Translations under genes and position numbers: made by a program | DNA from: an uncultured Clostridia bacterium | GTDB lineage: Bacteria > Bacillota > Clostridia > Christensenellales > Aristaeellaceae | DNA length: 6,477 nt | Assembly: GCA_934636425.1 (NCBI GenBank) | Contig: CAKUAV010000160.1 | Span: 1 to 6,477 of the forward strand | Reading direction: 5' to 3' | Shown: positions 1 to 4,330 of the stretch, piece after piece | How positions within the stretch are numbered: the stretch's first letter is position 1 | Layout: each line of letters starts with the position of its first letter | The notes under the pieces: generated by a model | The model's input: the letters and a program-made list of their open reading frames with translations, nothing else | Told to the model about the DNA's origin: nothing | The model's database searches: none

Positions 1-326
1 CCGTCGAGTACATCGCCGATCACTGCGGCTGGCCGATGAACAGCGACATTCTCGCGCGGCTGACCGGCTGTTCCACACTGCACTTCCGCAAGCTGTTCAC
101 CGAGCTGTACGGCATGAGCCCCATGGCCTATGTGCAGGAGATGCGCATAGAAGAGGCCAAGGCCGCGCTGGGCAGCGACTACGGCACGATCGGCGCGATC
201 GCGCAGGCGCTGGGCTGCGCCAGCATATATGATTTTTCCCGCGCGTTCAAGCGCAGCACGGGCTTTTCGCCCAGCGCCTGCGCCCGGGAAGATGACCAGA
301 CGCATAACGCGGGCGGAGGACGCTGA
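1..326 (+). CDS. AraC-family transcriptional regulator, C-terminal DNA-binding domain (5' partial)
   Basis: The open reading frame enters from the left edge (codons in frame from base 3), so the N-terminal part, including any effector-binding domain, is outside the window. About 107 residues are visible and they form the typical two-helix-turn-helix AraC/XylS DNA-binding domain. The first HTH lies around ILARLTGCSTLHFRKLF, followed by the usual G-x-SP and YVQEMRIEEAKAAL linker helix. The second HTH contains IGAIAQALGCASIYDFSRAFK and ends in the signature RSTGFSPSACARE. The ATG at 36 is internal to the domain and should not be taken as the start. The tail of about 12 residues after the domain is polar and unremarkable. 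The target genes cannot be told from here, because the next gene is convergent. The gene ends inside the stem of its own terminator. Confidence 0.93.
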   Translation, partial: VEYIADHCGWPMNSDILARLTGCSTLHFRKLFTELYGMSPMAYVQEMRIEEAKAALGSDYGTIGAIAQALGCASIYDFSRAFKRSTGFSPSACAREDDQTHNAGGGR

Positions 327-371
327 AAGGCTCGCTTCAGCATCCTCCGCCCGTTTGTGTTTTGCTTTTTA
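311..371 (+). terminator. Rho-independent terminator of the AraC-family gene
   Basis: A 17-bp inverted repeat (311-327 with 336-352, one C/A mismatch) encloses an 8-nt loop and is followed by a T-rich run at 353-370. The stem begins inside the coding sequence and contains the TGA stop (324-326). On the minus strand no U-tract follows the stem, so it should work well only for rightward transcription, although it may slow leftward transcripts from the convergent gene. Confidence 0.85.
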
Positions 372-773
372 TTGCGCCGTGTAAAAGCCGTAGCGGCCGC
401 TGGTTGCGCGCAGCGTCTCCTCGCGCAGCGGCTGCGTCGCGTCCAGCGCGCCGTAGCACACCACATCCGAGGGCAGCGTGCGCGCGCCCATCATCACCGC
501 CCGCGCCGCGCGCAGCGATTCCTCATCATACAGCGTGCCGCACGCGAACTGCTGAGGCTGATTGAGCACCCCCATCACCGTGTCGGGATACCACGGGCTC
601 TCCACGCGGTTCATCACCACGGTGCCCAGATCCAGCAGCGTTTCATAGCTCTCGCCCCGGCCCAGCAGATACAGCGTTTTCGCCAGACGGATTGTGTCCG
701 CGCCCTCCGTCAGGCCGAGCGCGGGCAGTATCAGTATGGCCAGTATCAGCGCGGCGCATAGAATTCGTTTCAT
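369..773 (-). CDS. Short secreted SleB-like (Hydrolase_2) cell wall hydrolase-family protein, possibly catalytically degenerate
   Basis: This 134-residue protein starts with a signal peptide (MKR, hydrophobic core to about residue 20) and continues directly into a domain resembling SleB/CwlJ cell wall hydrolases. Landmarks are LAKTLY (30-35), GRGESYE (38-44), the VVMNRVESPWYPDTVMGVL stretch (52-70), QPQQF (72-76), the helix AARAVMMG (89-96) and a terminal YGFY. Family members are peptidoglycan lytic enzymes used in spore germination or wall remodelling. The usual family motif reads roughly Y-x-E-A-R-G-E-P-Y-E-G. Here the first Glu aligns with Leu37, and the Ala and following Gly/Gln positions also differ. 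The aromatic ends of later motifs are altered too (VVCYGA in place of a GALYF-like stretch). There is no peptidoglycan-binding domain. The start is supported by AGGAG at 788-792, with a rather long spacer. It could be a divergent active enzyme or a non-catalytic wall-binding relative. Confidence 0.72.
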   Translation of the reverse strand: MKRILCAALILAILILPALGLTEGADTIRLAKTLYLLGRGESYETLLDLGTVVMNRVESPWYPDTVMGVLNQPQQFACGTLYDEESLRAARAVMMGARTLPSDVVCYGALDATQPLREETLRATSGRYGFYTAQ

Positions 774-1074
774 GGCTTTCTGTTACTCTCCTGATGATAT
801 TTCGGTTTGCGGGGCGCGCCGCAAAAGCTCTCTGAGACGCAATTCGAAGCGCGCGCTCAGATCGAAAAGCGCGATGGATTTCGCCGGCTTTTGGATGCAC
901 GCCCATGTATGAACCGATTATATCACAAGATATGCACGGTAAGCAATCATTTTGTAACACATTTGAAATATTTAACAATACAAGCGTAAAACTATGCCCG
1001 ATCAGGCGCATTGGAAGGCGTGACCGGGCGGCGCGCTGTTCACTTTTTGACGGGCATTTGCACGGCTTTGGGCG
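774..1074. other. Intergenic region between the azlD stop and the SleB-like start
   Basis: About 300 bp without a convincing gene. The half next to azlD contains an AT-rich patch (about 915-995) in an otherwise GC-rich window, and this holds the promoter of the SleB-like gene. The half next to that gene (about 774-910) would be its long untranslated leader. It has weak inverted repeats (for example TCTGAG at 831-836 with CTCAGA at 856-861). No strong terminator for azlD is evident and no riboswitch was recognised. Confidence 0.6.
917..946 (-). promoter_or_regulatory. Extended -10 promoter for the SleB-like gene
   Basis: On the minus strand a perfect TATAAT (917-922) is preceded by TG plus one base, giving an extended -10. 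A partial -35, TTGCTT (941-946), lies 18 nt upstream of it. Transcription would start near 910, leaving a leader of about 137 nt before the ATG at 773. The site sits in the only markedly AT-rich patch of this region and faces the correct gene. Confidence 0.65.
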
Positions 1075-1401
1075 CTACACGGGCAGGAGGCGGATGGCCA
1101 GCATATAGGTCGCAGTGCCCAGAAGGATGCTCAAGAGCGTGTTGTGTTTCCATATATAGCTGGCTGCGGTCACGCCCACGCCCGCGGCTTCATGGAGGCC
1201 TGTGCGCAGAGGATCGATCACGCCGTCCTTCAGGCAGTAGATGACCAGCACGGCCATTATGGCAGAGGGCAGCGCGCGCCCCAGCCGCTCGAGCCAGCCG
1301 GGCAGACGGCGGTTTCTGCCCAGCAGCAGGAAGGGCAAAGCGCGCATGGACAGCGTGCAGAGCGCGGAAATCAGTATGGCGATGAGCGCGCGTGTATTCA
1401 T
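1075..1401 (-). CDS. azlD: AzlD-family small subunit of branched-chain amino acid exporter
   Basis: This 108-residue, very hydrophobic protein is the expected partner of AzlC. AzlCD (YgaZH-type) complexes export branched-chain amino acids or their analogues across the cytoplasmic membrane. Family hallmarks are the N-terminal helix ending in MRALPFLLLGR, the LGRALPSAIMAVLVIYCLKD segment, and a C-terminal helix with LLSILLGTATYMLAIRLL. There are about four hydrophobic segments. The frame stays open upstream to 1557, but the ATG at 1399-1401 is chosen for three reasons: a perfect AGGAGG (1409-1414) lies 7 nt before it, the resulting length matches the family, and the ATG overlaps the azlC stop as ATGA. 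The overlap implies translational coupling and equimolar subunit synthesis. Confidence 0.93.
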   Translation of the reverse strand: MNTRALIAILISALCTLSMRALPFLLLGRNRRLPGWLERLGRALPSAIMAVLVIYCLKDGVIDPLRTGLHEAAGVGVTAASYIWKHNTLLSILLGTATYMLAIRLLPV

Positions 1402-2081
1402 GCATGTTCCTCCTTTTGAGCGGGGCGCAGCATGAGCGCCGCAGAGACGGCGAGCAGCGCGGGCAGCATGAAGCTCGAGCCGCCGAAAATGAGCAGGCAC
1501 ACGACGGCGATCACAGCGCCGCCCACGGCGGGCAGATGGTCGCGCGCGCCCTGCCACTGATCGATCGCGATGATGACGAACAGCGCCGTCATGCTGAAGT
1601 CTATGCCGGTCATGTCCCAGGGAAGGACGCTGCCGGCGATTGCGCCCAGCAGCGTGCCGGCGATCCAGTAGAGCTGGCTGAGCAGCGCCAGATAGAACAT
1701 CACGTCATGGCGGTTTTCCAGATCGATCGGAAGGCTGCAATTGATCGCGTAGGTTTCATCGGTCATCGAGGCGATCATGTAGGGCGTCCGCCGTCCCATG
1801 CGGCGAAATTCGTCGATGAACGTCAGCGAATAAAACGCCTGCCGGCTGTTCATCAGAAGCGCCGTGAGCGCGATCGTGCCCAGCGGCGAGGAGGCCGCCA
1901 GCAGCGCCGCCAGCACGAACTGGAACGCGCCCGTATAGACAATTGCGCTCGAAAGCGCCGACAGCGGCCAGCCATAGCCCGCCTCGCTCATCGTAATGCC
2001 GAACGCCGCGCCGATGAAGACATAGCTGCACAGTATGGGCAGCGACCGCTTCAGAGCGTCCCGAAAAGCCGACTTGTTCAT
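1398..2081 (-). CDS. azlC: AzlC-family branched-chain amino acid permease, large subunit
   Basis: This 227-residue integral membrane protein matches the AzlC/YgaZ family in length and motifs. It has an N-terminal amphipathic start (KRSLPILCSYVFIGAAFGI), the conserved YTGAFQFVLAALL segment (49-61), LMNSRQAFYSLTF (76-88), and the cytoplasmic MTDETYAI (106-113). Further membrane helices lie around 128-152, 163-176, 186-201 and 203-217. With AzlD it forms an exporter for leucine, isoleucine and valine or related compounds; the substrate here is inferred from the family. The start is the ATG at 2079-2081, preceded by a G-rich AAGGGGGG acting as a ribosome binding site. The stop overlaps the azlD start. 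No Lrp-type or other regulator gene is adjacent, so regulation is unclear. Confidence 0.95.
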   Translation of the reverse strand: MNKSAFRDALKRSLPILCSYVFIGAAFGITMSEAGYGWPLSALSSAIVYTGAFQFVLAALLAASSPLGTIALTALLMNSRQAFYSLTFIDEFRRMGRRTPYMIASMTDETYAINCSLPIDLENRHDVMFYLALLSQLYWIAGTLLGAIAGSVLPWDMTGIDFSMTALFVIIAIDQWQGARDHLPAVGGAVIAVVCLLIFGGSSFMLPALLAVSAALMLRPAQKEEHA

Positions 2082-2137
2082 CCCTCTGTCCCCCCCTTGG
2101 GCGAAGATTCCAATACACTACTTAACCGGTAGGAAAT

Positions 2138-2166
2138 AGAATACCACGCGCGCGGCGCGCATTCCA
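2138..2166 (-). promoter_or_regulatory. Candidate promoter for azlCD
   Basis: The minus strand shows TATTCT (2138-2143) preceded by TG plus one base, with TGGAAT (2161-2166) at a 17-nt spacing as a poor -35. It would give a leader of about 50 nt for azlC. The -10 matches consensus at only four of six positions, so this is the best candidate rather than a secure call. Confidence 0.35.
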
Positions 2167-2220
2167 GCACATAAAGGAAAAAAAGCGGCGCGCAGGCCGC
2201 CACAAAGGTTAAAAGCATAT

Positions 2221-2249
2221 GCCGCGCGGCTGGCGCGCCGTGGTATAAT
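2221..2249 (+). promoter_or_regulatory. Extended -10 promoter of the sigma/anti-sigma operon, with two upstream GC palindromes
   Basis: A perfect TATAAT at 2244-2249 is preceded by TG plus one base (2241-2243). No recognisable -35 hexamer lies at the normal spacing. That space holds two perfect palindromes, GCCGCGCGGC (2221-2230) and GGCGCGCC (2232-2239), whose centres are 10 bp apart. Extended -10 promoters can work without a good -35. The palindromes could be a regulator site or chance in GC-rich DNA. Transcription would begin near 2256. Confidence 0.65.
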
Positions 2250-2280
2250 GCCTTTGAAAACATTTTTTTGCAAAAACGCG

Positions 2281-2303
2281 GCGCAAAGGCGAATGGTTTG
2301 CGC
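2281..2303 (+). other. Leader hairpin in the sigma operon mRNA
   Basis: GCGCAAA (2281-2287) and TTTGCGC (2297-2303) form a perfect 7-bp stem around a 9-nt loop. It lies inside the predicted 5' leader, just after a palindromic TTTTTGCAAAAA (2265-2276). No U-run follows, so it is not a standard terminator. Function unknown. Confidence 0.4.
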
Positions 2304-2323
2304 ATTTCGTATCGTCTAATGGG

Positions 2324-2335
2324 TGTTCGCGAACA
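2324..2335. promoter_or_regulatory. Perfect 12-bp palindrome upstream of the sigma factor gene
   Basis: TGTTCGCGAACA is a perfect inverted repeat located downstream of the predicted transcription start and 37 bp before the GTG start codon. Its position and symmetry suit a dimeric repressor operator or a small RNA hairpin. It does not match the Gram-positive LexA box, which has GAAC and GTTC in the opposite order. No regulator can be assigned. Confidence 0.35.
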
Positions 2336-2372
2336 GAGAAAACACGAAAACGGCGCGGGAGGTGAAGGCGCG

Positions 2373-2888
2373 GTGCAGCAGCCGGTGAGGACGGACGACG
2401 AGCGCGAGGCGATTCTCGTCCGATGGATGACCGATTACAAGACGTCGCTCATGCGCATGGCCTGCCTGTATCTGGGCGACCGCGCGCTGGCCGAGGACGC
2501 GGTGCAGGAGACGTTCCTGCGCGCATGGCGGCGCATGGATACATTCCGCGGGGACAGCGGCGAAAAGACATGGCTGATCCGCATCGCCGTGAACGTCTGC
2601 AGCGACGTACGGCGCACGGCCTGGATGCGCCTTGTCAGGCAGCCGCTCTCGGCCTGCCCCGAACCCGCGCGGGAGGATCAATACCGCGACGATACGGTGG
2701 CGCGCGCCGTGACGGCCCTGCCGCCGCGCGACAGGCAGATGATACTGCTGCGCTTTTATCAGGAGCTGAAGGTGAAGGAGATCGCGCAGGTGCTGAATAT
2801 CAGCGAGGCCTGCGCCGCGTCCCGGCTGCACAGGGCCGAGAAGAAGCTCGCGACCGCTCTGAAAGGATGGTATTTCGATGAGGATTGA
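2373..2888 (+). CDS. ECF (extracytoplasmic function) RNA polymerase sigma factor
   Basis: With the GTG start at 2373 the protein has 171 residues, normal for an ECF sigma factor. Sigma region 2 spans about residues 19-84. It includes LGDRALAEDAVQETFLRAWRRMDTF (core binding and -10 recognition) and the WLIRIAVNVCSDVRR helix. Region 4 spans about 108-165, with LPPRDRQMILLRFYQELKVKEIAQVLNISEACAASRLHRAEKKL forming the -35-binding helix-turn-helix. The start is set by GGGAGGTGA at 2357-2365, about 7 nt before the GTG. Upstream in-frame starts lack such a site, and the extra N-terminal residues would be non-conserved. The stop overlaps the next gene by 11 bp, which is typical of a sigma/anti-sigma pair. 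The sigma factor should redirect RNA polymerase to a stress or envelope regulon when released. Its target promoters were not identified; no clear ECF-type autoregulatory promoter is seen upstream. Confidence 0.95.
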   Translation: MQQPVRTDDEREAILVRWMTDYKTSLMRMACLYLGDRALAEDAVQETFLRAWRRMDTFRGDSGEKTWLIRIAVNVCSDVRRTAWMRLVRQPLSACPEPAREDQYRDDTVARAVTALPPRDRQMILLRFYQELKVKEIAQVLNISEACAASRLHRAEKKLATALKGWYFDED

Positions 2889-4239
2889 TATAAAGAAGAG
2901 TCTGGACAACGCCCTGTCCGATGTGGACTGGCACGGCGAAAACGAGGTGCTCTCCCGCATCCGGCCGAAGGCGCGCGCGCCCCGTCTGCGTCTGGCGTTC
3001 GTCGCCTGCCTGCTGGTATTGGCGATCGGCGGCACGGCGCTGGCCGTGGGGCTTCACTGGACGGAGCGCTATTCGGACATTCGCCGCGCGCGGGAAGCCG
3101 TGGCCGCGAAATACGGCCTGACCAGCGACATGCTCGATTTGTTCTACGAGAAGGTTTCCGAGGACGGTCAGAGCGTCGTGCTGAGCTACATGGTGGGCGA
3201 CGATCATGGCCGCGCGGGCTATTACACGTTCAATACCGCCGACGGCAGCGTCGTCTGGAGCCACGACGGCGCGGAAATCGACGAGAGCGGCGCTCTGGAC
3301 GCGGCGGTCTGGGGCAAAGCGCAGCTGCAAACCCGCTTCGAGCATGGCGGCGCGGACATGGACGACCGCTTCAATACCGAGCGGCTGGTGAACATCGCCG
3401 ATCAGTCGGACGGCTATCGCTCGGCGCGCCCCGCGATAGAGGAGACAAACGTGAGCAATCTGCCCGAAAGCCCGCTCGACTGGACGCGCTATAACGCGAT
3501 TCAGGCCGCCCGCAGGGCGCTCATCGATCAGCGCGGCTTCAATGATTACGCCTTTACGCTGTTCGACGTGCGCACGACGCAGGGAACCGGCGCGGACGGG
3601 GCCGTCTGGACGGTATGCTTTTCCAGCGCGACCGAGCGGATGTCGGGCACCTTTGCGCTCGACGCATGGATGCGCGGCAAACTGGGCGATTACACCGTGA
3701 CGTTCGACAGGGACGGAAACGCCGCCTGCGCCTGGTCGAAGGAGGGCGTGGACGAGAACACCTACACCCGCTCGACGTTCGGCGCGGCGAAGGCCTTCTC
3801 CAGCGATATGTTCGGCTGGATAAAGGAAGTGACCGACGCGACCGATGCGATTGAAGCGAAGTATATGTCTTATTCGCTGCTCACGACGGAGGACATGAGC
3901 GTTTCGGATGCAGCCGCCTATGCGCATATCATGCAGGACGCGGGTGTGCCGACCTATGCCGATCCGCTCTATCCCGAGGATGTGAAGCTGACCGACCAGC
4001 AGGCGCTGGAGATCGCGTCTCAGCTGTTGAAGGACGAATACGGCTGCACCGACGAGGCCATTGCCGCCGCGGACATTCGGATGCGGCTGATCCGCCGGGG
4101 CGATGAACGCCTCTTCAGGATGCAGATATTCATCGCGCAGGCCGACTGGTTTGACGATTTCCACATCGACGTGGATGCGGACACCGGCGCGATCGACGAT
4201 TTCTGGCATGACACGCCCGTGAGCGGCGGCGTGGGCTAA
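2878..4239 (+). CDS. Single-pass membrane protein with PepSY-like extracellular repeats, probable anti-sigma factor
   Basis: A 453-residue protein with three parts. The N-terminal part is a short cytoplasmic segment of about 37 residues (MRIDIKKSLDNAL ... VLSRIRPKARAPRLR), basic near the membrane. One transmembrane helix follows at about 39-59 (AFVACLLVLAIGGTALAVGL). The rest, about 390 residues, lies outside the cell. This outer part contains at least three PepSY-like units: about 66-131 (AREAVAAKYG ... YYTFNTADGSVVW), 205-290 (ARRALIDQRG ... YTVTFDRDGNAACAW) and 370-447 (ALEIASQLLKDEYG ... FHIDVDADTGAIDDFW). Each has an A-rich helix followed by strands ending in a D-x-D/DG turn. The anti-sigma role is inferred from the 11-bp overlap with the sigma gene, the topology and common clostridial arrangements. 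No HxxxCxxC zinc anti-sigma motif is present. The ATG at 2878 has GAAAGGATGG upstream. PepSY-like domains often bind or inhibit secreted proteins. Confidence 0.8.
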   Translation: MRIDIKKSLDNALSDVDWHGENEVLSRIRPKARAPRLRLAFVACLLVLAIGGTALAVGLHWTERYSDIRRAREAVAAKYGLTSDMLDLFYEKVSEDGQSVVLSYMVGDDHGRAGYYTFNTADGSVVWSHDGAEIDESGALDAAVWGKAQLQTRFEHGGADMDDRFNTERLVNIADQSDGYRSARPAIEETNVSNLPESPLDWTRYNAIQAARRALIDQRGFNDYAFTLFDVRTTQGTGADGAVWTVCFSSATERMSGTFALDAWMRGKLGDYTVTFDRDGNAACAWSKEGVDENTYTRSTFGAAKAFSSDMFGWIKEVTDATDAIEAKYMSYSLLTTEDMSVSDAAAYAHIMQDAGVPTYADPLYPEDVKLTDQQALEIASQLLKDEYGCTDEAIAAADIRMRLIRRGDERLFRMQIFIAQADWFDDFHIDVDADTGAIDDFWHDTPVSGGVG

Positions 4240-4249
4240 CGGTTTCTGC

Positions 4250-4295
4250 GCCGCGCCGCGATCCTCGATGAGTTCGATCGCGGCGCGGCTTTTCT
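4250..4295 (+). terminator. Strong hairpin terminator or attenuator after the anti-sigma gene
   Basis: A perfect 14-bp GC-rich stem (4250-4263 with 4276-4289) encloses a 12-nt loop and is followed by TTTTCT (4290-4295). It lies 10 bp after the anti-sigma stop. Only about 21 bp separate it from the ribosome binding site of the next gene and no promoter is evident there. It may therefore reduce, rather than end, transcription into the downstream gene. Confidence 0.8.
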
Positions 4296-4330
4296 GAACT
4301 CAAATACGACAAATCAGTGAGGTTATGAGC

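Larger units (their letters stand above)
2082..2372. other. Divergent intergenic/leader region between azlC and the ECF sigma gene
   Basis: This 291-bp non-coding stretch serves both directions. It contains a weak candidate azlC promoter, a clear extended -10 for the sigma operon, and a sigma leader of about 117 nt with several perfect palindromes. The reading frame of the sigma factor stays open back to 2268, but that part looks non-coding: it is basic and polar, has no domain similarity, and no Shine-Dalgarno precedes its earlier start codons. Confidence 0.6.

Noticed and set aside
1402..1557. N-terminal extension of AzlD to 160 residues
   Set aside because: The extension is Arg-rich shadow of azlC. 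The perfect AGGAGG and the family length fix the start at 1401.
1392..2132. 246-residue plus-strand open frame opposite azlC
   Set aside because: It is His/Arg/Gln-rich and has no family resemblance. The minus strand encodes an unmistakable AzlC.
2308..2316. CGTATCGTC as an ECF-type -10 for self-regulation of the sigma gene
   Set aside because: No AAC-containing -35 motif lies 15-18 nt upstream, so the match is only to a short half of the expected promoter.
2324..2335. TGTTCGCGAACA as a LexA (SOS) box
   Set aside because: The Gram-positive LexA site has GAAC before GTTC with a 4-nt gap. Here the order is reversed and there is no gap of that kind.
2268..2372. Longer N-terminus for the sigma factor (start at 2268 or the ATG at 2319)
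   Set aside because: No Shine-Dalgarno precedes these codons, the extra residues have no sigma similarity, and GGGAGGTGA is well placed for the GTG at 2373.
2800..4209. 469-residue open frame on the minus strand opposite the anti-sigma gene
   Set aside because: It is rich in Arg, His, Ala and Val without domain-like motifs and lies opposite a gene with clear start, topology and repeats. High-GC codon bias produces such shadows.
4325..4327. ATG at 4325 as the start of the solute-binding protein
   Set aside because: The GTGAGG binding site is only 2 nt away, too close. The ATG at 4331 has the right spacing and begins with the usual MKK.
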